From contig NZ_CAXPMC010000020.1 of the NCBI RefSeq assembly GCF_964218355.1, positions 62,001-126,000 of the forward strand: DNA of 64,000 nt. The letters run 5' to 3'. Shown one piece after another: positions 33,453 through 41,189 of the stretch; positions within the stretch are counted from its first letter, which is position 1; every line of letters begins with the position of its first letter. Under the pieces are notes generated by a model. The model was not told the origin of the DNA, did not search any database, and saw only the letters and a list, made by a program, of their open reading frames with translations. This stretch comes from Ferrovibrio sp964218355. Its GTDB lineage: Bacteria; Pseudomonadota; Alphaproteobacteria; Ferrovibrionales; Ferrovibrionaceae. A program made the position numbers and the translations under genes.

Positions 33453-34010
33453 ATGGCTCCACGCATGGCAGCGAAGAAACCACTTTCCGGCGCCGCCGCC
33501 GAAGCCCCCGTGGCCCCCGTCGCCGTCGTGCAGGCGGGGGGCGGTGGCGAGCCGCGGGTCGACCGTGGCCCGCTGCCCGGCTTCTACGGCTACAACCTGC
33601 GCATCGCCCAGACGGCGGTGTTCGACCATTTTGCCCGCACCGTCGGCCATATCGATGGCGAGGACATTTCGCCCGGGCGTTTCAGCCTGCTGGCCCTGCT
33701 GGGGGCCAATCCGGGCATCAACCAGACCGAGCTGAGCCGGGCGGTGGGGCTGGACAAGTCGACCCTGACGCCGGCGCTCGACCAGCTGGTACGCAAGGGC
33801 ATCGTGCTGCGCGCCCGCACCGCGAATGACCGGCGCACCTATGCCCTGTCGCTCAGTCCGAAGGGCCGGGCCCTGCTGGACCGCCTGATGGCGCGGGTGC
33901 TGAGTCATGAAGAGGCCATCGTTGCCATGCTGAGCGCCGGCGAGCGGGCCACCCTGCTGCGGCTGCTGAAAAAGATAGCAGGCGGCCTGCGGGGCGCAGA
34001 TCCCGGCTGA
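33453..34010 (+). CDS. MarR-family transcriptional regulator (185 aa)
   Basis: The winged-helix MarR core spans about residues 45-175: FSLLALLGANPGINQTELSRAVGL, the recognition helix around DKSTLTPALDQLVRKGIV, and the wing with ANDRRTYALSLSPKGRALL. The first 35 residues are an Ala/Val-rich extension with no recognised role. MarR proteins usually repress nearby catabolic or transport genes and release DNA on binding aromatic carboxylates. It is the last gene of the TRAP operon and probably regulates the divergent iorAB/TRAP pair. Confidence 0.9.
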   Translation: MAPRMAAKKPLSGAAAEAPVAPVAVVQAGGGGEPRVDRGPLPGFYGYNLRIAQTAVFDHFARTVGHIDGEDISPGRFSLLALLGANPGINQTELSRAVGLDKSTLTPALDQLVRKGIVLRARTANDRRTYALSLSPKGRALLDRLMARVLSHEEAIVAMLSAGERATLLRLLKKIAGGLRGADPG

Positions 34011-34171
34011 CCGGGCGGACCGCTCACCGGCACGTGAAGGCGGTTTCCCTTGCCGCGGCTCCGGTTTTCAGAGAGCATCACCGCAATCCGGATACCGAAA
34101 ATCACGGCGCCCGGCGGATCGTACGCGCGCCGCCGGCAAGCCGGACACCGCCGCCGCGACGAGGGATGTTC

Positions 34172-36439
34172 ATGCCGGTCCTGTACCGTGCCGTATTGCT
34201 TGCCATGCTGCTGCTGGGGATTCCGGCCGTCCCCGCCATCGCCCAGACGGCAGGCGCGCTGTCCGGCCCCGATACCCGGGAGCTGGTGCAGGCAGACCTG
34301 ATTGCCGAACCGGCCGCGGTCACGCCCGGCCAGCCTTTCTGGGTCGGCGTCCGGCTGCGCATGAAGGAACACTGGCATACCTACTGGCGCAATCCCGGCG
34401 ATTCCGGCCTGGCCAGCGCGGTCGACTGGCGGCTGCCGGAAGGCTTTGCCGCAGGACCGATTGTCTGGCCGGCGCCGCAGCGCCTGCCGGTCGCGCATCT
34501 GGTCAATTTCGGTTACGAGGGCGAAACCCTCCTGCTGACCGAGATCGTGCCGCCGGCCGCCGCCATCTCCGCAACATCGGTATCCATCGGTGGCACGCTC
34601 AGTTTCCTCGTCTGCGAGACGATCTGCATTCCCGGCGAGGCGGAACTGGCACTGACTCTGCCGGTGGCGCCGCCGGGGCAGGCCGCGGCCGAACCGGCAT
34701 CCCAAGCGACCTTTGCCGTGGCGCGCGCGGCGCTGCCGCAGCCCGCGCCATGGCCGGTTACGGTCGAGGCCGGCAAAGAGGTGGTCATGCTGCAGGTCGC
34801 GGCGGCCGGCCTGCGGGCCGATGCCATCCGCACGGCCTTTTTCTTTCCGCATGCCGAGACCCTGATCGATCACGCCGCCCCGCAGGCACTGACGGTGGAC
34901 GGGAATGGCCTGACCCTGCGCATGACGCCGAGCCGTTATGGCGACGGCAAACCGGCCGCCACCGGTGGCGTGCTGGCCGTGGAGGAGGATATCGGCGGCC
35001 GCATCGTTCGCCATGCCTTTGCCGTGGCCGGCGACGGCGCGGCAGCCGCTGGCGCGGTGCCCGCCGCCGCGCAGGCACTGGCATCGGCATCGACGCCGGC
35101 CCCGGTTCCGGCTCCGGTCCCGGCCGGCGGCCTTGCCGCGATCCTGCAGGCGATGCTGTTCGCCTTCCTCGGCGGCATCGTGCTGAACCTGATGCCCTGC
35201 GTGTTTCCGGTGCTCTCGATCAAGGTGCTGGCGCTGGTGGCCCATTCCGGCGAGAGCCGCGCCCGCATCCGCCTGCACGGCCTGAGCTACACCGCCGGGG
35301 TGCTGGCGATGTTCCTGCTGCTGGCCGGCATCCTGCTGGCAGTGCGGGCGGCCGGGGCGCAGGTCGGCTGGGGTTACCAGCTCCAGTCGCCGGTGGTGAT
35401 CGCGCTGCTGGTCTTCCTGCTGTTTGCCATGGGACTGAACCTGTCCGGCGTCTACAGTTTCGGCGGCGGCCTGTCCGGGATCGGCGGCGGGCTTGCGCAG
35501 CGTGGCGGCCTGGCCGGCTCGTTCTTCACCGGCAGCCTTGCCACCGTGGTGGCGACGCCCTGCACGGCGCCGTTCATGGGGGCGGCCGTCGGCTTTGCCC
35601 TGACCCAGCCGGCGGCAACCGGCCTTGTCGTTTTCGCCAGCCTCGGCTTCGGCCTGGCCGCGCCGTTCCTGCTGCTGACCCTGGTGCCCGGCCTCGCCGC
35701 GCGCCTGCCCCGACCGGGCGGCTGGATGGAGGTGCTGCGGCAGCTGCTGGCGTTTCCGCTCTACGCGACGGTGGTCTGGCTGGTCTGGGTTCTGAGCCAG
35801 CAGACCGGGCCGGATGGCCTGCTGGCGGCCCTGGGCGGGCTGGTGCTGGTGGCGCTGGCGGCCTGGGCGCTGGGGCTGGCGCAGCAGCACGGGGGTCGTC
35901 CGGGCCCGCGGCGCTGGGCACAGGGGACCGCGCTGGCTGCACTGGCCGGCCTCGCAGGGCTGGCCATGCTGCTGGCCCAGGCGGCGCCGCGTAGTGCCGG
36001 TCCGGCCACCGCCGCCGCGCCGGCAGCGGCTGCTGCGGGTGCCGCCATTGCCTACAGCCCGGCGCGGCTCGATGCGCTGCTGGCCGAGGGTCGGCCGGTT
36101 TTCGTCAACATGACCGCGGCCTGGTGCATCACCTGCCTGGTCAATGAGCGCACGGCCCTGTCTGCCGACAGCGTGCAGGCCGCGCTGGCCGCCGGCAACA
36201 TCGCGTATGTGAAGGGCGACTGGACCAACCGCGACCCGGCCATCACCGCGCTGCTGGAGCGCCATGGCCGCAGCGGCGTGCCGCTCTACCTGTTCTATGC
36301 CGGCGGCGGTGCGGCGCCGGTGGTGCTGCCGCAGATCCTGACGCCGGCCATCGTGCTGGAGCATATCGGCCGTGCCACCGCCGCTTTATCCCGCCAGAGT
36401 GCCTCCATCCCAACCCCAGCAGGGAGTGTGCGTCCATGA
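34172..36439 (+). CDS. DsbD/ScsB-like thiol:disulfide interchange protein (about 755 aa)
   Basis: A signal peptide (YRAVLLAMLLLGIPAVPAIA) is followed by a periplasmic DsbD-N-like domain to about residue 300. A membrane domain of about eight helices follows, with redox cysteines at about 343 (NLMPCVFP) and 464 (ATPCTAP). A C-terminal thioredoxin-like domain has Cys652-I-T-Cys655 (AWCITC). It moves electrons from cytoplasmic thioredoxin to periplasmic partners. It is longer than E. coli DsbD (565 aa), like ScsB. GAGGG lies six bases before the ATG at 34172. The redoxin gene overlaps its stop. Confidence 0.9.
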   Translation: MPVLYRAVLLAMLLLGIPAVPAIAQTAGALSGPDTRELVQADLIAEPAAVTPGQPFWVGVRLRMKEHWHTYWRNPGDSGLASAVDWRLPEGFAAGPIVWPAPQRLPVAHLVNFGYEGETLLLTEIVPPAAAISATSVSIGGTLSFLVCETICIPGEAELALTLPVAPPGQAAAEPASQATFAVARAALPQPAPWPVTVEAGKEVVMLQVAAAGLRADAIRTAFFFPHAETLIDHAAPQALTVDGNGLTLRMTPSRYGDGKPAATGGVLAVEEDIGGRIVRHAFAVAGDGAAAAGAVPAAAQALASASTPAPVPAPVPAGGLAAILQAMLFAFLGGIVLNLMPCVFPVLSIKVLALVAHSGESRARIRLHGLSYTAGVLAMFLLLAGILLAVRAAGAQVGWGYQLQSPVVIALLVFLLFAMGLNLSGVYSFGGGLSGIGGGLAQRGGLAGSFFTGSLATVVATPCTAPFMGAAVGFALTQPAATGLVVFASLGFGLAAPFLLLTLVPGLAARLPRPGGWMEVLRQLLAFPLYATVVWLVWVLSQQTGPDGLLAALGGLVLVALAAWALGLAQQHGGRPGPRRWAQGTALAALAGLAGLAMLLAQAAPRSAGPATAAAPAAAAAGAAIAYSPARLDALLAEGRPVFVNMTAAWCITCLVNERTALSADSVQAALAAGNIAYVKGDWTNRDPAITALLERHGRSGVPLYLFYAGGGAAPVVLPQILTPAIVLEHIGRATAALSRQSASIPTPAGSVRP

Positions 36440-37089
36440 CCATGATCGCCAGACGTTCGGTCCTCGCCGGCGCGCTGCTTGGCAGCGCCGCCATGTTCGC
36501 CACCGGCCTCGTGCTGTCCGACAGCGTTGCGGCAGGCCTGCAGCCCGGTGCGTCGGCGCCGGATTTCACCGCCATCGACAGCAACGGCCGCACCGTGTCG
36601 CTGGCCGGGCTGAAGGGCAAGACCGTGGTGCTGGAATGGACCAACCATGAATGCCCCTTCGTGCGGAAGCATTACAGCTCGGACAACATGCAGGCACTGC
36701 AGAAGAAATGGACCGGCCAGGGCGTGGTCTGGCTGTCGGTGATCTCGTCGGCGCCGGGCGAGCAGGGCAGCGTGACGCCGGCACAGGCCAACCAGCTGAC
36801 CGCCGAGCGCGGCGCCGCGCCGACCGCGGTGCTGATGGATCCGAAAGGGCAGATCGGCCGCGCCTATGGCGCCCAGGTCACGCCGCATATGTACATCATC
36901 AGGCCGGACGGGCAGCTGGCCTATATGGGCGGCATTGACGACAAGCCTTCGGCGCGGACGGCCGACATCGCCACGGCGAAAAACTTCGTCGATGCGGCGC
37001 TGACCGAGCTGGCCGCCGGCAAGGCGGTCAGCGCCACCAGCGCGCGGCCCTATGGCTGCACGGTGAAATACGCCGACCCGACGGGCTGA
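36436..37089 (+). CDS. Tat-exported redoxin / thioredoxin-fold protein (217 aa)
   Basis: A Tat-like signal (ARRSVLAGALLG) directs export. The mature protein is an AhpC/TSA-redoxin fold: PGASAPDFTAIDSNGRTVSL, the active-site Cys73 in HECPFVRKHY, and the VTPHMYIIRPDG strand near the cis-Pro. It has CPFV in place of CxxC, so it resembles one-Cys peroxiredoxin-like proteins. Its ATG overlaps the DsbD-like gene stop, so the DsbD-like protein is the likely reductant, a peroxide-scavenging pair in the periplasm. Confidence 0.85.
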   Translation: MTMIARRSVLAGALLGSAAMFATGLVLSDSVAAGLQPGASAPDFTAIDSNGRTVSLAGLKGKTVVLEWTNHECPFVRKHYSSDNMQALQKKWTGQGVVWLSVISSAPGEQGSVTPAQANQLTAERGAAPTAVLMDPKGQIGRAYGAQVTPHMYIIRPDGQLAYMGGIDDKPSARTADIATAKNFVDAALTELAAGKAVSATSARPYGCTVKYADPTG

Positions 37090-37093
37090 ACGG

Positions 37094-37849
37094 TCAGCCG
37101 GCCGGCCGCGCCATCACGGGGTGGCCGGCGATTTCCAGGATCAGCTTGCGGCGGATCGCCTCGCGGAAGGCGTCGAAGCTGCGTGCCGGCACGATGAAGG
37201 CGCCGGGGCCGCCGATCACCTCGCGGGCATAGTATTCGTCGATATCCGGTTCCATATGCAGGATCGGCAGGCCGTTGATGGTGATGCCGAGTGCCATGGC
37301 CTCGGCGCGGTCGGCGTCCGGCGCGGGACCGACATTGGTGCGGCCGTCCCCCGAGACATCGATCACCCGCCGCACGGCCAGGAACGGCCGGCCTTCGGTC
37401 TGCAGGTCGCCCAGCAGCAGGCGGCCCTGCCGGATGGCCCCGGCGGGCGAGGTGCCGCCGCCATAGATGCCGCGTCCCGCCTGCTGCATCTGGCCGGCAA
37501 AGGCGGCGATGTCGGCATCGCCTTTCAGCAGGGTCCACGGGATGACCTGGGTCTGCAGGCTGTAGCCCGACCACTGGATATAGCAGACTGCGATGCCGCC
37601 ATGGATGCCGCTGCGGATCGCCTTGATCACGTCGGGCGACCGGAAGGCATCGGCATAGCCCTGCTGCTGCAGCATGTAGAAATCCGGGCTGACGCTGCCT
37701 GAACAATCCGCCGCCAGCACGAGGGCGAGGTCGACGTCCGGTGCTCTGGCCAGCAAAGGTGGGGCGAGGCCCGCGGCTGCCGCAAAACCGGCCATGCCCG
37801 CCAGCAGCTGGCGGCGGTCGGGTGAAGCGGCTGTGCATCGGGCAGTCAT
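37094..37849 (-). CDS. DUF1194 (VWA-like) exported protein (251 aa)
   Basis: The N-terminus (PDRRQLLAGMAGFAAAAGL) is a Tat-type signal. The mature part is a von Willebrand factor A-like fold with the MIDAS-type DCSGSVS segment (about residue 49 of this start), VIDVSGDGRTN and a glycine-rich GGGTSPAGAI loop, the pattern of DUF1194. Function is unknown; a metal-dependent protein-protein contact in the periplasm is likely. The start at 37849 gives the best signal peptide. It is convergent with the redoxin gene. Confidence 0.85.
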   Translation of the reverse strand: MTARCTAASPDRRQLLAGMAGFAAAAGLAPPLLARAPDVDLALVLAADCSGSVSPDFYMLQQQGYADAFRSPDVIKAIRSGIHGGIAVCYIQWSGYSLQTQVIPWTLLKGDADIAAFAGQMQQAGRGIYGGGTSPAGAIRQGRLLLGDLQTEGRPFLAVRRVIDVSGDGRTNVGPAPDADRAEAMALGITINGLPILHMEPDIDEYYAREVIGGPGAFIVPARSFDAFREAIRRKLILEIAGHPVMARPAG

Positions 37850-38010
37850 CGCGGCGGTTACCCCTGCGACTCGGCCAACACGCGGCAAGCATACCACAGC
37901 CATTCCGCCCCGACCGGGAATGCGTGACCGGGGCCCGGGGCGGCAGATGTCACAGCAGAGGAAATAGGCCGCCGGCCGACGGTGACCAGAGCGGCCGGGC
38001 CGGCAGACCG

Positions 38011-38394
38011 TCAGCCGGCCGGCCCGGGAAAGCTGGCAGCTTCGATCTTGTTGCCGTCTGGATCGAGGATGAAGGCGGCGAAATAGGTTGTCATGGCTGC
38101 CTGACGTGGCCCCGGGGCGCCGTCGCTGCGACCGCCATGCTGCAGGGCCCGATCATGGAAGGCGGATACGGCGTCGGCATCGGCTGCCCGCAAGCAGACA
38201 TGTGCGCCGGTTCCTTCCACTGCGGGAATCATCTGCGGTCGCAGATTCAGCCAGAACTCCGGATAACGCTTGCCGTAACCGATGGTGGCTGGACGTTCGG
38301 CCAGCCGCGTCAGTCCCAGCGGCGCCAGCACGGCATCATAGAAACGGCTGCTGACGGCAAGGTCCCGCACCGCAATGGAGATATGGTCGATCAC
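38011..38394 (-). CDS. VOC-family (glyoxalase/dioxygenase-fold) protein (127 aa)
   Basis: A single vicinal-oxygen-chelate module pair. The opening DHISIAVRDLAVSSRFYDAVL gives a metal-ligand His, and the closing AFILDPDGNKIEA gives the terminal Glu. Family members act on glutathione adducts, methylmalonyl-CoA or aromatic diols; none of these can be assigned. The start is GTG at 38394, with AAAGGG eight bases before it; a nearby ATG reaches a stop after three codons. Confidence 0.88.
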   Translation of the reverse strand: MIDHISIAVRDLAVSSRFYDAVLAPLGLTRLAERPATIGYGKRYPEFWLNLRPQMIPAVEGTGAHVCLRAADADAVSAFHDRALQHGGRSDGAPGPRQAAMTTYFAAFILDPDGNKIEAASFPGPAG

Positions 38395-38439
38395 TCCGCC
38401 ATCCCTTTCACCGCTGCTGCCGGGCCCGTCATTCCGATG

Positions 38440-39291
38440 TCAGCCGCGGAACACCACGGTACGATGGCCATTCAGGAAGATGCGGTGCTCGACATGGTAT
38501 TTCACCGCCCGGGCCAGCACGAGACTTTCGATGTCGCGGCCGACTGCGGCCAGCTGGTCGGGCGACAGGGCATGGTCGACCCGGCCGGTTTCCTGCTCGA
38601 TGATCGGGCCCTCGTCGAGATCCTCGGTCACGTAATGCGCGGTGGCGCCGATCAGCTTGACACCGCGGGCATGGGCCTGCTGGTAGGGGCGGGCGCCCTT
38701 GAAGCTGGGCAGGAAGGAATGGTGGATATTGATGATGCGGCCGGGGAATTCGCGGCACAGGTCCGGCGACAGCACCTGCATGTAGCGCGCCAGCACGATC
38801 AGGTCGATGCGCTCCTGCACGATCAGGTCGCGCAGCATTGCTTCCTGCCGTGTCTTGCTGGACGCGGTGACCGGCCAGTGATGATAGGCGATGTCATGGG
38901 CCGCAGCACGCTGATACCAGTCGCGATGGTTGGACACGATGGCCGGAATCTCGATCGGCAGCGCACCGATCGAATAGCGGTAGAGGAGGTCGTTCAGGCA
39001 GTGGCCGAATTTCGACACCATGACCAGAACCCGGGCGCGGGCGGCTTCGTCATGGATCGCCCAGGTCATGGCAAACCGGGCGGCCACGCTGCCGAAAGCT
39101 TCGCGGACGCCTGCCGCAGTGCGGGTGCCGTCGAGATCCTCGAAGCTGACCCGCATGAAGAACAGGCCGGTCTCGGCATCGCCGAACTGGGCCGAGTCAC
39201 GGATGTTGAAGCGCAGCTCGGCGAGAAAGCCGGACACGGCAGCGACAATGCCGGGGCGGTCGTGGCAGGACAGCGTCAGGATCATGCTCAT
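38440..39291 (-). CDS. purU: Formyltetrahydrofolate deformylase PurU (283 aa)
   Basis: PurU hydrolyses 10-formyl-THF to formate and THF, supplying formate for purine synthesis and balancing one-carbon pools. The N-terminal ACT domain (LTLSCHDRPGIVAAV) is followed by a formyltransferase fold with the catalytic IHHSFLPSFKGA and the later ATAHYVTEDLDEGPII with its Asp. The length matches the family. The Met at 39291 is preferred to 54 open codons upstream. Confidence 0.95.
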   Translation of the reverse strand: MSMILTLSCHDRPGIVAAVSGFLAELRFNIRDSAQFGDAETGLFFMRVSFEDLDGTRTAAGVREAFGSVAARFAMTWAIHDEAARARVLVMVSKFGHCLNDLLYRYSIGALPIEIPAIVSNHRDWYQRAAAHDIAYHHWPVTASSKTRQEAMLRDLIVQERIDLIVLARYMQVLSPDLCREFPGRIINIHHSFLPSFKGARPYQQAHARGVKLIGATAHYVTEDLDEGPIIEQETGRVDHALSPDQLAAVGRDIESLVLARAVKYHVEHRIFLNGHRTVVFRG

Positions 39292-39310
39292 GGGAATCGG
39301 TCTGTCTGGT

Positions 39311-39748
39311 TCAGGTATCGCGTGGGACGGGGCGTTTCTGGGGCGTGCTGCGCAGGGCCAGTGTGATGCGGCTGAACAAGGCGGCGCTGCGTACCGGTTT
39401 GACCAGCAGGCTGGGGACATCCAGTTTCTGCAGGCGGCTGAGCACACCGCCATCTGCGGCGGCGGTCATAGCCACGATCGGAATGGCGGTGCAGGCCAGA
39501 TTCGGGTTGCCGCGGATGCTGCGGATCAGTGCGAATCCGTCATGGGGCGGCAGCGTCAGCTCGGTGATCAGCAGATCGATCGGCACCTCGGCGCGCTGCA
39601 GGATGTCATAGGTCTCGGTGCTGGTGGTGGTTTCGCGCACGTCGCCAAGCTGCAGCCGGGCCAGCATGCGCATCAGGCTGGTGCGGGCGGCTTCATCGGG
39701 ATCGGCGAGCAGGATGCGGCGCAGGCGGATATCGACCGGCAGCCGCAT
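39311..39748 (-). CDS. Pseudo-receiver: response-regulator fold with Glu at the phosphoacceptor (145 aa)
   Basis: A lone CheY-like receiver domain. The acidic pocket residue Asp16 (LLADPDE), switch Thr95 (IVAMTAAAD) and Lys118 (LLVKPV) are conserved. The residue aligned with the phosphorylated Asp is Glu63 (LLITELTLPPHDG). A Glu there cannot be phosphorylated by the usual chemistry and often mimics the active state. There is no output domain. The start at 39748 is chosen by domain length; no good ribosome binding site is seen, so the N-terminus is unsure. It lies 19 bases downstream of purU's start region but is a separate gene. Confidence 0.82.
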   Translation of the reverse strand: MRLPVDIRLRRILLADPDEAARTSLMRMLARLQLGDVRETTTSTETYDILQRAEVPIDLLITELTLPPHDGFALIRSIRGNPNLACTAIPIVAMTAAADGGVLSRLQKLDVPSLLVKPVRSAALFSRITLALRSTPQKRPVPRDT

Positions 39749-39923
39749 GGCAGAGGAGGAAGAATGGGGAAACGAGGGCAAAGCGAGTCTGTATCTCTGA
39801 AACAGGGTTAACAAACAGTGTGGAGCGAGGGGATTCGGATTACAAGAATTGCCTCGCTTCCCGGCGGGGGCCAGCTTAATCTTCCCGGCAATATCAACAG
39901 ATTCGCCCGGAATACAACGGACC

Positions 39924-40697
39924 ATGATCAACCGCGGCCCCGATTATCTGCGCCAGATGGTGAACAAGGTGCTCGACGCGATGCTGCAGGGCGTGGTGGC
40001 CCAGGCCAAGAAGGGGCCGCTGACCCCCGAGCAGGTCGCGCGGCTGATCGAGGCCATGAAGAGCGCCCCCGATTACGATCATTTCTACCGGGCCTCGTAT
40101 GCGGCACTGCTCAAACTCGACGAGGACGATCAGAAGCGCGGCGCCCGGATCAATGCCTTCGGCCGTCTGCTGGTGCACCCGCTGGATACCCTGTTTGCCG
40201 AGAACAAGCTGGATCGCCGCCTGATCGGCAACTTCTTCTTCTTCGTGCGTTCGCTGTTCGGCGATGAGGTCGATGCCATGGCCGAAGAGGCCGCCGCGAT
40301 TGCCGACACCCTGCGCGAGGCAGACGGCAATCTGGAATGGCCACGGTTCTATGCCGATACCAGGGTCAAGCAAATCTACTTCCGGGTGATTGTGCGGCTG
40401 ATGCGGGCTTTCCGCAGCTTCGATGCGCGCCGCGACTGGACGATGAAGGTGATGCAGCACGACCCGACTGCGGTCGGCCTGTCGTCGACGGTGTATATCG
40501 AGCGGCCCTTCGAGGGACAGCCGCTGCCCTTCGGTGACCGGGAGTTCTACCTGTTTTTCTCAGGTCTGGTGCGGCCGCTGGTCAAGCTGTCGGTCGAGGA
40601 TGCCAAGCTGTTCCAGGAAACGACCGGTGAGAAGGCCCTGCATGTGGCCGGGAATTTCCTCGAACGGCTGGACGAATACCGCCCCAAGGTGGCCTGA
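39924..40697 (+). CDS. Protein of unknown function, divergent from the pseudo-receiver (257 aa)
   Basis: I recognise no family. No signal peptide or membrane segment is evident apart from a short aromatic run (NFFFFVRSLFG). The chain is rich in charged, helix-forming residues, and N-terminal half sequences such as MVNKVLDAMLQG suggest a helical scaffold. Start at MINRGPDYL, divergent from the pseudo-receiver with about 175 bases between. It is convergent with the unknown gene at 40716, 18 bases apart. Confidence 0.7.
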   Translation: MINRGPDYLRQMVNKVLDAMLQGVVAQAKKGPLTPEQVARLIEAMKSAPDYDHFYRASYAALLKLDEDDQKRGARINAFGRLLVHPLDTLFAENKLDRRLIGNFFFFVRSLFGDEVDAMAEEAAAIADTLREADGNLEWPRFYADTRVKQIYFRVIVRLMRAFRSFDARRDWTMKVMQHDPTAVGLSSTVYIERPFEGQPLPFGDREFYLFFSGLVRPLVKLSVEDAKLFQETTGEKALHVAGNFLERLDEYRPKVA

Positions 40698-40715
40698 CGG
40701 CAGGAGTCGCCGGCT

Positions 40716-41141
40716 TCAGTTGGAATTCGCCGGCTCGCGGTGATCCAGCTTGGAGGCGAACTGTTCGAACAGTTCGCTGACGCAGCGGGCGACGGTGCGC
40801 TGGTGGTTGTCGTTCAGCTGATCCGCGGCGCGCATGCACATATCGGCGAATTTGCGGGCCAGCACCACGGCATCGCGATTGCTCTCCTGCCGGATGTCGT
40901 CGAACACCGTGGCGATGAAGTCGCGGGTCTGGCTGCCTTCGTGATGGGTCACCGGGCGTTCGCCCATCAGTGAATCCAGCATGGCGTTGAAGGTCTGCGA
41001 GGTGTCGATGGCAATGCTGGCAAGGATCTTTTCGATCCGCTCGTTGTCCTTCGGCGTCACGGGCTTTTTGTGTGCCTGCGGGCGCCGCTCGGCGGTCTCG
41101 CTGTCAGGCTGGCTCGGCTTGGGGTTCGAACGGGTCCACAT
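40716..41141 (-). CDS. Small cytoplasmic protein of unknown function (141 aa)
   Basis: No recognised domain. The first 35 residues are Pro/Lys/Glu-rich and probably disordered; the rest is strongly helical (SIAIDTSQTFNAMLDSLMG, AVVLARKFADMCMRAAD). Two cysteines, no export signal. It lies downstream of the degenerate EAL gene on the same strand, 48 bases from its stop, so the two may be co-transcribed. Confidence 0.65.
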   Translation of the reverse strand: MWTRSNPKPSQPDSETAERRPQAHKKPVTPKDNERIEKILASIAIDTSQTFNAMLDSLMGERPVTHHEGSQTRDFIATVFDDIRQESNRDAVVLARKFADMCMRAADQLNDNHQRTVARCVSELFEQFASKLDHREPANSN

Positions 41142-41189
41142 GGCAGGTCACTCGCTGTAGTACTGCCGCCATTCTGCGGCAGCCGGTGA

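Noticed and set aside
33905..36364. An 819-codon open frame antisense to the DsbD-like gene.
   Set aside because: It is Gln/Arg/His-rich low-complexity sequence from complementary GC codons, with no domain.
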